NCBI RefSeq assembly: GCF_013318015.2
Contig: NZ_CP115843.1
Coordinates: forward strand, 434,001 to 498,000
DNA from: Agrobacterium tumefaciens
GTDB taxonomy: Bacteria; Pseudomonadota; Alphaproteobacteria; Rhizobiales; Rhizobiaceae
Direction of reading: 5' to 3'
DNA length: 64,000 bases
The position numbers were made by a program, and so were the translations under genes. Below the pieces are notes generated by a model. It was given only the letters and a program-made list of their open reading frames with translations. It had not been told where the DNA came from and made no database searches. Positions 1-9,368 of the stretch are shown here, piece after piece. Within the stretch, counting starts at the first letter, position 1; every line of letters starts with the position of its first letter.

Positions 1-119
1 CCGTTATCCACACTTGCATTCGGAGGCCGCAGGTTCTTGTCAAGGTGTTAGCGCCCCTTGGCGAGATACACACCCTTCGTGTTGACCTATTCTCATGCCC
101 TTTCCGCTGGCGGAGCGTT

Positions 120-1877
120 TCACTCCCCTGCCGCCACTCCCTCGCGTCGTGGATCCGCGCTGCCGATCAAACCTTCGGCGGTTATCTCGATGGCATGCAA
201 ACCGGAATTCATCTCGCCCGGTTTCACCTCGTAACCCAGCGCCTTCAGTGGCCCTGCAAGACCCTCCGCGCTTGTACCGGCCTCGATGTCGTAGGTGCCG
301 AAGCGGTTGATGAGATGCGGCTGGGAGACGATCGCCTCTACAGGCATGCCCCAATCGATATAGGCGATCAGCGCCTGCGCTACATAGCCGATGATCTGGC
401 TGCCGCCCGGCGAACCGATGGCGAGCAGCGGTTTGCCATTCTTCATCACGATCGTCGGGGCCATGGAGGAGCGCGGTCGTTTGCCTGGCTCAACGCGGTT
501 GGCGATTGGCAGACCGCCATCATGGGTCTTGAAGGAAAAGTCCGTCAACTCATTATTGAGCAGGAAGCCGTTCGTCATCAGACGCGAGCCGAAGCCACTT
601 TCGATCGTTGTCGTCATCGAGACCACGTTGCCGTCCTTGTCGACGATGACAAAATGGCTTGTGGAGGGCAACTCGATCGCCGCATCCCGGCCGAAAAGAA
701 GCGCGTGGTCCCATTCCGGCTCGCCGGCCTTGACGGCATCGTTGGTCAACGCCTTATCGCCGTCGAGCAGCTTTGCCCTCTCGCCCAAATAGGTCTTGTC
801 CAACAGGCCCTTGATCGGCAGCGGCAGGAAATCGGTGTCAGCGACGTAACGCTCGCGGTCGGCGAAGGCGAGACGCTGGGCGTCGCCGATAATGCGCCAA
901 CTGTCGACATTTTTTGGCCCAAGCGCCTTGAGATCAAAATTTTCCACCAGACCGAGCATCTGGCCGATGGCGATTCCGCCCGACGACGGCGGCCCCATGC
1001 CGCAAACGTCAAGAGCACGATAGGCAAAGCAGACCGGCTCGCGCTCGACGACCCGATAGTTGGAAAGATCGGCCAGCGACAGCACTCCGGGATTGTCGGC
1101 CGCCTCGCGCACAGTCTTGACGATCGCCTCGGCAATTCGCCCTTTGTAAAAGGCATCGGCGCCGCCTTTGGCCAGCGCCGCAAGCGTCTCGGCATAGGCC
1201 GGGTTCTTCAAAGGAACGCCGGCCCGCAGGGCGGCCCCGGAGGTGTCAAAGAAATAAGACCGGGGTTCTGTATATTTCTTCAACCGGTCTCCCTCGGACG
1301 CGATCAGGGAGGCAAGACGCGGTGACACCTTAAAGCCCTCTGTAGCCAGCGTTTCCGCCGGCTTCAGCAGGCTTGCCCATTCGGCCTTTCCATAGCGTTT
1401 GTGGGCTTCCTCCAGAAGTCGCACCGTTCCCGGCGTGCCAACAGAGCGGCCGCCGACCACTCCGTCCATGAATTTTAGCGGTTGACCTTTGTCATCCAGG
1501 AATAGCTTCGGTGTGGCTTCCATCGGCGCCGTCTCGCGGCCGTCAAACGTGGTCAACTTGCCGCTTTTTGCGTCGTAATAGACGAGGAAGGCACCCCCAC
1601 CGAGACCGGAACTCTGCGGTTCAACGAGGCCGAGCATTGCCTGCACCGCCACCATTGCATCGATGGCGTTGCCGCCCCTGGCGATCACATCACGCCCTGC
1701 CTCAGTCGCCAGCGGATTGGCCGCCGCTACCATGAAGCTCTTTGACTCGATGCGTTTGGCAGTCGCAATATCGGTCGCTTTTTCGGGCGCCACCGTGTCG
1801 GACGCCTGCTGCGCGGAGGCGACTGCGGTGGAAAGCATCAAGGCGAAAAATGCCTCACCGAGAAATTTCATTTTCAT
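120..1877 (-). CDS. ggt: gamma-glutamyltranspeptidase (glutathione hydrolase)
   Basis: This 585-residue protein has an N-terminal signal peptide (MKMKFLGEAFFALMLS, then AVASAQQ), so it should act in the periplasm. The family transfers or hydrolyses the gamma-glutamyl group of glutathione and matures by self-cleavage into two subunits. Family blocks visible are the GGNAIDAMVA segment, the SSGLGGGAF segment, and the small-subunit start STSHFVIVDKDGN, in which Thr406 aligns with the autocatalytic nucleophile. The second-half GSPGGSQII block is also present. Length and domain order match intact bacterial GGT. It is monocistronic here, with no partner gene on the same strand inside the window. The gene runs towards the left edge and ends with TGA at 120-122. 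Confidence 0.95.
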   Translation of the reverse strand: MKMKFLGEAFFALMLSTAVASAQQASDTVAPEKATDIATAKRIESKSFMVAAANPLATEAGRDVIARGGNAIDAMVAVQAMLGLVEPQSSGLGGGAFLVYYDAKSGKLTTFDGRETAPMEATPKLFLDDKGQPLKFMDGVVGGRSVGTPGTVRLLEEAHKRYGKAEWASLLKPAETLATEGFKVSPRLASLIASEGDRLKKYTEPRSYFFDTSGAALRAGVPLKNPAYAETLAALAKGGADAFYKGRIAEAIVKTVREAADNPGVLSLADLSNYRVVEREPVCFAYRALDVCGMGPPSSGGIAIGQMLGLVENFDLKALGPKNVDSWRIIGDAQRLAFADRERYVADTDFLPLPIKGLLDKTYLGERAKLLDGDKALTNDAVKAGEPEWDHALLFGRDAAIELPSTSHFVIVDKDGNVVSMTTTIESGFGSRLMTNGFLLNNELTDFSFKTHDGGLPIANRVEPGKRPRSSMAPTIVMKNGKPLLAIGSPGGSQIIGYVAQALIAYIDWGMPVEAIVSQPHLINRFGTYDIEAGTSAEGLAGPLKALGYEVKPGEMNSGLHAIEITAEGLIGSADPRREGVAAGE

Positions 1878-2149
1878 CAGCCAAATCCTCCAGCGACGTA
1901 CAACTCGTTAATGTAGCAGGGCATTCAACTGAGCCAGCAGGCAGGCCGAACCTCTATCGACCACGGCACGGCCACTTTTAGAACTCTTCCTTCACTGATG
2001 CAAAGCTTCGGTCTTCACCTGTATTTCAGCCCCGTCCGTTGGCTCGCTCCGCTGTTAAGCGTCTGTCTGGCGCGCCGCTCTTTTTCGGCACTATGGTGGC
2101 TGCGTCGCCGCATGTCCATCATGTCGAAGGGTCGACCTATCATTCGAAG

Positions 2150-2321
2150 AATTGGCGGCTTAGACAAGAAGGATGTCGCGTACATGGCGCTTTGGCTGAT
2201 ATTCCCTGTGGTGGTGGCTTTAGCAGCTTATATTTTCGAGAGGTTTATTGAGCGGCCCCTCGCCAGACGTTCCAAGCCGATGAAAGAAAAAGCTCGAAAA
2301 ATATCGCTTGCGCTCCGATAA
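2150..2321 (+). pseudogene. C-terminal membrane-protein remnant, possibly acyltransferase
   Basis: The reading frame ending at 2321 encodes one hydrophobic segment (ALWLIFPVVVALAAYIF) followed by ERFIERPLAR. That arrangement resembles the extreme C terminus of OafA/YrhL-type membrane acyltransferases, where a last helix is followed by an (I)E-x-P signature. No catalytic N-terminal part is present upstream; the sequence before it is not recognisable and appears shifted between frames. I read it as a decayed 3' end, but a short single-span protein cannot be excluded. Confidence 0.3.
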
Positions 2322-2895
2322 CTGACTAAGGGGAGCTATTAAGGCTTGAAAAGTGATAGCCTTGGGCAACACTTCAGGTCGCAATCAGTCCCTTCGGCAG
2401 CGAGCCTTCTGTTATGATTACCCCTGCACGATGAACGGATCGATGGTAGCAGGGTTGGGAGCCTGTTGCGACGCGATCACGCGAAGATAGCTTCACACCT
2501 TCAGGCAGCATCATCCGAACCAGCAAACCACTTACCACGAACACAGACATGTGGACGCTGGCTGTATCGCCAGCCGGTATGGGAAATCAGAATCGCAACG
2601 CTGCCTGAAGTAGGCGGACGCGCCTATAGGTTGCAAATTAGGCGGCCGGGTGAGAGCTCGTTCAATAACCAGATGCCATTTAAAAGGCACAGCTGATACG
2701 AAACGATTGAAATTTAGCTCTGTAGTTTTTCGTGGACGAGTTTTTGCGATTTCAACGCTGGCAGATGCCTATGATTTAGGCGATATCGAAAAATTCATTA
2801 ATGCAATCTTAACGATGTTGCGTCGCAAAAAAACTTGGTGGACTATTTTAATACTGCGGGAGGAAAGGCTGTTCAACAAAACAGGAGTTGATATC
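2322..2895 (+). promoter_or_regulatory. long upstream region of the curdlan operon
   Basis: About 570 bases separate the preceding remnant from crdA, and no convincing gene lies here. The last 200 bases are AT-rich compared with the flanking coding DNA, and include a CATTAATG palindrome near 2797-2804. A GGCTG/CAGCC hairpin lies near 2561-2576. Curdlan operons in Agrobacterium are known to be induced by nitrogen limitation and to need the CrdR regulator, so promoter and operator sites are expected here. I cannot point to a specific binding site. Confidence 0.4.
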
Positions 2896-4350
2896 ATGCT
2901 GTTCCGCAATAGAAACAAAGAAGTGCGCCAAAGTGCGTCGGTGAAGCTGGCCTCCTATACTGTCCTTGGCGTTGTCGCCACGGTGTTTTCATCTTCTGTG
3001 TTTCCGCCGGTCTTCACATCTCAGACGAACCGCGCCCTCATAAATGCACCAGTCATTCCGCTGACGACACCGATCAGCGGTGTGGTAAAGGTATCCGACA
3101 AGAACGGTAAGGCTGCTATTGAAAACGACAAGGTCGACAATACCACGCTCATCGGCCTGAAGGTGCAATTGGCAGCACTCGATAATGAACTTCGCCAGAA
3201 GAACGGAATTATTGGCGACTATGCCAGCCGCATCGACGATTTGAACAGGGATCTTGCCAGTCAGCAGGCGGCGTTACTGCAAAGAACCGAATCTGACCTA
3301 CAGGCAGCCAATGCAGCCTTGCAGATGGTGACCTATTCGACCCGAATTGCAAAAGCGGAAGCCACGCGAAAACAGAAGCTGATGGCGAAGGGGATGTATT
3401 CTGGAATCGGAGAAGATATAGCGGACACAATACAACTTGAAGATACAAAGCTGCAAGCTGCCAAAGTCGCCGTTGACAAACTCACCAAGGAAATGAACTT
3501 CGCGCGCCAAGGCATCTATATCGGCTCCGATTTGCAATCTCTGCAAAATCTTCAGCAGGAAATTCGCACACGGGCCGCAGATCTGCTGCAGATCCGGATG
3601 CAGATGACCACCATGCAGACGCGCAAAAGCGAGCTTGAAACGCTGGCATCGGCGGAGAGCGCACGTATTGAAAGGCTGACCCGCGCCGATCTTTCCATTC
3701 CACCGGGCACAACGCTCTACAAGCCCGTGGCTGCGACCGGCCGTGAAGTGGTTGCAGGCGACACGCTGGCGGAGGCGCTTGACTGTCGCAACGCTTTCGT
3801 CGTGGCGATTTTTTCAGAGCGTCAGGCACAGGCGCTTTCCGTCGGTTCTCGGGTGAAGGTGAGTTCCGATGCCTGGGCGGAAGAATCCGATGGGGTGGTG
3901 GAGCGCCTGGTGCCACGTACTACCGAACGTGTCGACCTGGATTATGCCGTGCCCTTTCCACCAACAGAGCGGCGAGAGCTTTACGCCTATATTCGCATGG
4001 ACGGCAGGGCACAGGAAAAATTGACCGAGAACGGCGCCTGTTCGGTCGGCACGTGGGTGAGTGTGAGCCTGCCGCGCGAGTGGCTCGGCAAAACCCGGAA
4101 CTATGTGCATGAAGCATCAGCCAGCCTGTTCCAGTTTGCAAAGACCTCCGTCAGCGAATTGCCGGATGTCAGGCAGGCCGCATGGGCACTGATCGAAACG
4201 TCGCGTGATACGCTATCCGCACACACTGGTATCGAGTGGCCACAACAGCGGCCGGACGTGCCTGGCCGGGCACATCAGCCCGATATCATCACCCAGCACC
4301 CTTTCGGCAATACGGATGCCACCGGAAAGGCACCGCGCACCCAATCCTGA
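2896..4350 (+). CDS. crdA: curdlan operon membrane-fusion-like protein CrdA
   Basis: The start chosen is ATG 2896, preceded by AGGAG with good spacing, giving 484 residues; an in-frame upstream extension is not credible. The protein has one N-terminal membrane segment (around residues 15-35), then a periplasmic HlyD/Alg44-like region. That region holds a lipoyl-like half (APVIPLTTPISGVV), a long coiled coil (about residues 90-250) and a second beta half (about 260-350). It sits 138 bases before the glucan synthase gene and is about the size expected for CrdA, which assists translocation of nascent curdlan across the envelope. Identity rests on the CrdS-like neighbour and the shape of the protein. 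The C-terminal 60 residues are proline- and histidine-rich and probably unstructured. Confidence 0.82.
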   Translation: MLFRNRNKEVRQSASVKLASYTVLGVVATVFSSSVFPPVFTSQTNRALINAPVIPLTTPISGVVKVSDKNGKAAIENDKVDNTTLIGLKVQLAALDNELRQKNGIIGDYASRIDDLNRDLASQQAALLQRTESDLQAANAALQMVTYSTRIAKAEATRKQKLMAKGMYSGIGEDIADTIQLEDTKLQAAKVAVDKLTKEMNFARQGIYIGSDLQSLQNLQQEIRTRAADLLQIRMQMTTMQTRKSELETLASAESARIERLTRADLSIPPGTTLYKPVAATGREVVAGDTLAEALDCRNAFVVAIFSERQAQALSVGSRVKVSSDAWAEESDGVVERLVPRTTERVDLDYAVPFPPTERRELYAYIRMDGRAQEKLTENGACSVGTWVSVSLPREWLGKTRNYVHEASASLFQFAKTSVSELPDVRQAAWALIETSRDTLSAHTGIEWPQQRPDVPGRAHQPDIITQHPFGNTDATGKAPRTQS

Positions 4351-4488
4351 CACCCGCATGGATTGGACGGGCCCCGGCGGGAGTGCGATGCAAACCCGCA
4401 GGGCGACCCACCACCTGTTTAAGACACTCGAAGCAACCTCATTCACGCGCGGCGTGCCGCGCGCCTGACCAACCATGAGGATAAGTCG

Positions 4489-6456
4489 ATGTATTTCAGC
4501 CCTGATGGCGATGTTCAGTCGGTACTCTACGTCAATCTTGTCATCGCCCTTTGCGCGATCCTGTTTACCATACTGGCCGACCCGCGCAGGGTCCTGGACC
4601 GGTTGGCCTTCAGTGCGATTATGCTGCTGTCTCTTGGCCTTTACATATTTTGGCGCGCCACCGATACGCTGCCACCCTTCGAGCTTTCTCTGGAGACTGC
4701 CTGGAACTACATTTATTTCACCTTCGAGCTGATCTCCGTTCTTTACGCCATCGGCTCGATCCTGATCCTGACGAGGCGGACGGACTGGTCTTTTTTGGCT
4801 GATAGAGGGGAAGCCGCGATTGAAAATAATTCGGATGCGCCACTCGTCGACGTCTTTATCTGCACCTACAACGAACCTTTGAATGTCCTTGAGAAGTCGG
4901 TTATCGCGGCCCAGGCCATGCAATATCCGCAGCTGCGTGTTTTTGTCTGCGACGACACGCGCAGGCCGGAAGTGAGGGACTATTGCGAGACGGTCGGCGT
5001 CAATTATGTGACGCGCCCGGACAATAGACATGCCAAGGCGGGAAATCTGAACAATGCACTTGAACACACCAATGCGCTGCCACAGGTTTCCGATTTCATC
5101 ATGGTTCTGGATGCGGACTTCGCGCCACAGGCCAACTTCCTTCGTCGCGTAACCGGTCTTTTCGCCGATCCCAAGGTGGCAGTTGTGCAGACACCGCAAT
5201 TTTACTTTAATTGCGACCCAATCCAACACAACCTCGGCATCCGCAATTCCTTCGTCGATGATCAACGTGTATTCTTTGATGTATTCCAGCCGGCCAAGGA
5301 CGCGGTCGGTTGCGCTTTCTGCGTCGGGACGAGTTTTGTCGTGCGGCGGGCGGCGGTCAACGAGCTCGGCGGGTTTCCGCATGATGCACTTTCCGAAGAT
5401 ATGCTGCTGACCTACCGCCTGATGGAGCGAGGTTACGTCACACGCTGGCTCAACGAAAAACTCAGTGTCGGTCTATCGGCTGAGGGCCTGCCAGAATATA
5501 TCACGCAACGCACGCGGTGGTGCCTGGGCACCATTCAGATCGGCCTTCTGCGGACGGGACCATTGTGGCGCGGCAAGTTCACGCTGACACAAAGGCTGCA
5601 TTATCTGCACGGGCTGTTTTGCTGGCTGTCGAAGCCTTTCATCCTCTGCCTGTTGCTGGCACCATCGATCTACTGGCTCACAGGCGTTTCCGCCCTCCAG
5701 GCTGACGAGCTGATGTTCATGAAATTTGGACTGTCGTCACTGGCTTTGTTTTGGGCCTACTCCACCTGGATATCGGGAAAACGCACCCTACCGCTGTTCA
5801 CCGAAGTGACGCATGCGCTGACCGCTGTTCCCATCACCATCACCTTGTTTCAGGCTATGCGCAAACCCTTCGGACGTCCCTTTAAAGTCACGGAGAAAGG
5901 TGGTGACCGGTCACAGGTGCGCATTCATGGGCCTACAGCGCTATTTTTCGCAATCGTCACCGTCACCTCCGCGGTTTCAGTTCTGCTCGCCGTTTACGCA
6001 TGGGACGCCCCTGTAGAATTTTCGGCGCGAGATTGTCTCAACCTCATCTGGTCGGCGGTCGCCATGGTGATTGCCTTCACCAGCCTCATCTGCTGCATTG
6101 AGTTACCACGTGTCGACAAGGAAGAGCCGATCGGCGTGGATCTCGAAGGCCGATTGCGGTGCGCAAGCGAGGTGAAGGCGGTACGGATCGTGGCGCTTTC
6201 GACCGAAACCGCGACCCTGGCGGATTTCAACCGGTCTTACGCCGAGGCAGAGTCCCTGTACGTGCCCGATGTGGGCTGGCTGCAGATCGATGCAACGAAG
6301 GTGTCGCAAACGCCCGGCAAATTCACTCTCACCCCCACTGCCGACCAGCATCGTGCAATCTTGAGGCTGCTTTTCCGCAATGCGCCCGAAAATGTCGCGG
6401 AACAGGGCGACCTCTTGAAGTCCATGCAGATGTTACTCGCAAGGGCCTTCAGCTAA
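4489..6456 (+). CDS. crdS: curdlan synthase, processive beta-1,3-glucan synthase CrdS
   Basis: This 655-residue inner-membrane family 2 glycosyltransferase matches the known CrdS length. Several transmembrane helices precede the cytosolic GT domain (about residues 110-350) and several follow it. Catalytic motifs are DVFICTYNEP (first Asp), VLDADFAPQ (DxD), LSEDMLLT (the general-base ED) and QRTRW, the CrdS-type version of the Q-x-x-R-W box that cellulose synthases carry as QxxRW. It polymerises UDP-glucose into linear beta-1,3-glucan and extrudes the chain. There is no C-terminal PilZ domain, unlike BcsA, so direct c-di-GMP binding is not expected. It lies between crdA and crdC on the same strand. 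Confidence 0.93.
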   Translation: MYFSPDGDVQSVLYVNLVIALCAILFTILADPRRVLDRLAFSAIMLLSLGLYIFWRATDTLPPFELSLETAWNYIYFTFELISVLYAIGSILILTRRTDWSFLADRGEAAIENNSDAPLVDVFICTYNEPLNVLEKSVIAAQAMQYPQLRVFVCDDTRRPEVRDYCETVGVNYVTRPDNRHAKAGNLNNALEHTNALPQVSDFIMVLDADFAPQANFLRRVTGLFADPKVAVVQTPQFYFNCDPIQHNLGIRNSFVDDQRVFFDVFQPAKDAVGCAFCVGTSFVVRRAAVNELGGFPHDALSEDMLLTYRLMERGYVTRWLNEKLSVGLSAEGLPEYITQRTRWCLGTIQIGLLRTGPLWRGKFTLTQRLHYLHGLFCWLSKPFILCLLLAPSIYWLTGVSALQADELMFMKFGLSSLALFWAYSTWISGKRTLPLFTEVTHALTAVPITITLFQAMRKPFGRPFKVTEKGGDRSQVRIHGPTALFFAIVTVTSAVSVLLAVYAWDAPVEFSARDCLNLIWSAVAMVIAFTSLICCIELPRVDKEEPIGVDLEGRLRCASEVKAVRIVALSTETATLADFNRSYAEAESLYVPDVGWLQIDATKVSQTPGKFTLTPTADQHRAILRLLFRNAPENVAEQGDLLKSMQMLLARAFS

Positions 6457-6548
6457 GACAATTCGCGCCAAACCCGGGACCGTGCTCGACGTAAACCGCA
6501 AGCTAGAGGCGGGCTTGTTTGGAAGAGCGCCTACCAAACGGAAAACTC

Positions 6549-7829
6549 ATGTCTGTCAAATCGATCGTCGCGACAGTTCTCATGACCTGCTTCACAACAG
6601 GAGTGGTCGCTGCTGGCGATGGGCGCACCGGTTCCGGATCAGTTCGCGACCGCCTTGCTGTGAGCTTGTGTGCGGGTCTCGTTGGGAAGATGGACAAATC
6701 CACCACCCCCTTCATATTTCGGAGCTTTGAGCCTGCACCAGGCGGCAAAGCGCTTGATCCCGCTCTTTCAAATGCGGGTTTCACCTATGACAATGCCTTG
6801 GCGACGATTGCCCTTTTTTCCTGTGGCAACGACGCCGAAGCAAAAAGGGTTGCCGATGCGCTGCTGCTCGCCGTCAACAACGATCGCTATTACAGCGATG
6901 GCCGCCTGCGCAACGCCTACCGTTCCGGCCCCGTTGCGAACGAAAATGATGCGATGCTTTTGCCCGGTTTTTGGAGTGAGGCCAGCAAGACGTGGGTCGA
7001 GGATGACTATCAGGTGGGCAGCGCAACGGGCAACCTGGCCTGGGCGGCACTTGCGCTTCTCACTGCCAGTGAACGATTAAGCAATCCGTCCTATGTGCAG
7101 GCAGCGACCAAACTCATGCGCTGGATCGATGCGCATACGGCGGGCGTCCGTGATATCGGCTACACAGGTGGCACATTCGGTCATGAGCCTGCACCGACCA
7201 AACTCGAGTGGAAATCGACGGAACATAATCTCGATGTATATGCCGTTGCGGGTTGGCTCGCCGAAATTGAGGGAGCGCGCGCCTGGCAGGCGATGCGGGA
7301 CAAAACACGCAAATTTCTTGATGCGATGTGGAATGAGCAGCAGGGACGGTTTTACGTCGGCAGCCAACCGGGAAGCGACACACCCAACTCGAGCCAGTCC
7401 GGAATAGATTCCGAGCTCTGGCCCATTCTCGCCGTGCCGGAGTTTCGGGGCCGCAGTGGGCGTGTTCTGCATTGGGTTGATCGGCATTATGCGGTTGCGG
7501 GAGGTTTTGATTTTAACGACGATCGGGATGGTGTGTGGCTGGAAGGTACGGCCCAGGCCGCGCTGGCGTTTCAGCAGGTCGGCGATGCCGACCGGGCCGA
7601 GGCGCTGCTTGCCACCATTGCCGCACAAATATCTCCCGATAACCTGATCTACGCGACAGTCGGGGACGAACTGACGACCGGGCTGATGATCGGGCCGACC
7701 TCGACATTTGCCGACTTCAAATATTTCAGGTTGCCGCATGTCGGGGCCACTGCCTGGGCAATCCTTGCAGCGAAAGGCTGGAACCCTTTTCTTAGAAAGA
7801 GCGGTTGTATTCGTCTTTGTGAGGGATAA
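6549..7829 (+). CDS. crdC: curdlan operon periplasmic protein CrdC
   Basis: ATG 6549 gives 426 residues starting with a signal peptide (SIVATVLMTCFTTGVVAAG). An upstream TTG at 6519 is less likely because it would put charged residues before the signal. The mature protein shows repeated helical pairs (YQVGSATGNLAWAALALLTA, LDVYAVAGWLAEIEGA, GVWLEGTAQAALAFQQVGD). These are typical of an alpha/alpha toroid of the six-hairpin glycosidase type. CrdC is the third member of the known crdASC operon and is thought to act on or guide the glucan in the periplasm; no catalytic role is proven. It is 92 bases downstream of crdS. Confidence 0.85.
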   Translation: MSVKSIVATVLMTCFTTGVVAAGDGRTGSGSVRDRLAVSLCAGLVGKMDKSTTPFIFRSFEPAPGGKALDPALSNAGFTYDNALATIALFSCGNDAEAKRVADALLLAVNNDRYYSDGRLRNAYRSGPVANENDAMLLPGFWSEASKTWVEDDYQVGSATGNLAWAALALLTASERLSNPSYVQAATKLMRWIDAHTAGVRDIGYTGGTFGHEPAPTKLEWKSTEHNLDVYAVAGWLAEIEGARAWQAMRDKTRKFLDAMWNEQQGRFYVGSQPGSDTPNSSQSGIDSELWPILAVPEFRGRSGRVLHWVDRHYAVAGGFDFNDDRDGVWLEGTAQAALAFQQVGDADRAEALLATIAAQISPDNLIYATVGDELTTGLMIGPTSTFADFKYFRLPHVGATAWAILAAKGWNPFLRKSGCIRLCEG

Positions 7830-8061
7830 TCGTCCGTCTCGGCGGCAGCAGAAGGATATTGCTCCAGGCCGTTGCGCCGGAGATTGAAAACTGGGACGCA
7901 TGACGCTGCTGAAAGCGGCGAAAAGCGTAAAACCGCAACGTTGACTGCCGCGCCGAATGCAAGCTACTCGGTCGGAACCGGCGATGGAAACGCAGACTTA
8001 AGGACATAAAGATATCGTTATATGATGTTGACCGATGACGTAGCTTACAATATGGTCGTCA

Positions 8062-8262
8062 CGCCTAAGGTTCCCCAGTCGTTGCACGCAACGTGCCGGG
8101 GCTAAGAGGGAAGTCGGTGCTCCGTGTCATGCGGAAAAGCCGACGCTGCCCCCGCAACTGTAAGCGGCGAGCTGAAGTCCAATATGTCACTGGTTTACCC
8201 CGGGAAGACGGACGGAAGTGATGATCCGTGAGCCAGGAGACCTGCCTTTGGTGAAATAACGT
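8062..8262 (+). promoter_or_regulatory. cobalamin riboswitch
   Basis: The region carries the conserved cobalamin-aptamer core: a GCCGACGCTGCCCCCGCAAC block (8140-8159), followed by TGTAAGCGG, and the B12 box AGCCAGGAGACCTGCC at 8231-8246. It lies in the same orientation as, and about 100 bases before, the mesX-mesD type pair. It therefore should shut off these B12-independent methionine genes when cobalamin is plentiful. Confidence 0.95.
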
Positions 8263-8340
8263 CCACGGGCGGGGTGTCCCAGTGTGCCGTAGCAAAGGCT
8301 GCATTGTCGCGGCCTGTCTTGCTATGCGTCCGCAGACCCA

Positions 8341-8362
8341 TGCCCCCAACTTTATAGGGGCA
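8341..8362 (+). promoter_or_regulatory. possible Shine-Dalgarno-masking hairpin of the riboswitch
   Basis: TGCCCC (8341-8346) is complementary to GGGGCA (8357-8362), with a 10-base loop. The right arm contains the only purine-rich ribosome site before ATG 8367. This fits translational control by the upstream cobalamin aptamer. An alternative pairing within 8262-8340 was not modelled. Confidence 0.5.
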
Positions 8363-8366
8363 CAAC

Positions 8367-9344
8367 ATGTCTCAGACCTGCATTTTTACGATCACGAGCG
8401 TACCCTTCGATGAGGACTATCGTCCTTCAGAAAATACGCGCATCACCACCAATTTCGCCAATCTGGCCAGGGGCGAAAAGCGGCAGGAAAACCTGCGCAA
8501 TGTCATGCGCATGATCGACAGCCGCTTCAACGCCCTCGCGCACTGGGATAATCCCAAATCGGACCGATACTCGGTCGAGTTGGAGATCATTTCGGTCGAC
8601 ATGAGCTTCGATGTCGCAGGTGAAAAATTTCCCCTCATCGAGATACTGAAGACGACGATCATCGATCACAAAACCAGTGAACGTATCGACGGCATTGTGG
8701 GGAATAACTTCTCCTCCTATGTGCGAGACTACGACTTCAGCATTGTGCTGCCGGAGCATAACAAGAGCGTTCCTGCCTTCAGCATTCCGGCCGACTTCGG
8801 CGACCTCCATGGAAACCTGTTCAAGTCTTTTCTGCGGTCGGATGCCTACCGCTCGTACTTTCGCAAGCCGCCGGTCATTTGCATCAGCGCCTCGACCAGC
8901 AAGACCTATTACCGGACCGAAAATCATCACCCCGTGATGGGCGTCGAATACCAACAGAATGGGTTCTCGTCCACCGACCAGTATTTCGGGAAAATGGGAT
9001 TGCAGGTTCGCTACTTCATGCCTGCAGGCAGCGTTGCGCCGTTGGCCTTCTACTTTGTTGGGGACTTGCTGGGCGACTACTCCAATATTGAGCTAATCGG
9101 CGTCATCAGCACGATGGAAACGTTTCAGAGAATTTATCGCCCCGAAATCTACAATGCGAACGCAGCAGCTGGGACATTTTACCAGCCCAACCTGAAGCAC
9201 CAGGACTATTCGCTGACCCGGGTCATTTACGATCGCGACGAACGAAATCGCTTGGCGGTGGATCAGGGTAAGTTCACCGAAAAACACTTCATCAAGCCAT
9301 ACCGCGCCGTCCTTGAGCAATTGTTTGCTCACTGCCCCGCCTGA
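8367..9344 (+). CDS. mesX: DUF1852 protein, MesX partner of methionine synthase
   Basis: This 325-residue soluble protein has no signal peptide and belongs to the DUF1852 family. DUF1852 genes occur next to short MetE-like proteins of the MesD class, and genetic work named the protein MesX because MesD needs it, and oxygen, for methionine synthesis. Its biochemical step is not established; it may make or deliver an unusual methyl donor. The gene follows the cobalamin riboswitch directly and is 24 bases before mesD, so the two form a B12-repressed operon. I recognise the family from the sequence (EDYRPSENTRITTNFANLARG start, RYFMPAGSVAPLAFYF) and the context. Confidence 0.85.
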   Translation: MSQTCIFTITSVPFDEDYRPSENTRITTNFANLARGEKRQENLRNVMRMIDSRFNALAHWDNPKSDRYSVELEIISVDMSFDVAGEKFPLIEILKTTIIDHKTSERIDGIVGNNFSSYVRDYDFSIVLPEHNKSVPAFSIPADFGDLHGNLFKSFLRSDAYRSYFRKPPVICISASTSKTYYRTENHHPVMGVEYQQNGFSSTDQYFGKMGLQVRYFMPAGSVAPLAFYFVGDLLGDYSNIELIGVISTMETFQRIYRPEIYNANAAAGTFYQPNLKHQDYSLTRVIYDRDERNRLAVDQGKFTEKHFIKPYRAVLEQLFAHCPA

Positions 9345-9368
9345 GCATCACTTAGAAGAGGTCCCATC

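Noticed and set aside
45..1325. Long open frame opposite the gamma-glutamyltranspeptidase gene
   Set aside because: It mirrors the real gene in the opposite frame, has no domain and no ribosome site; high-GC codon use creates such frames.
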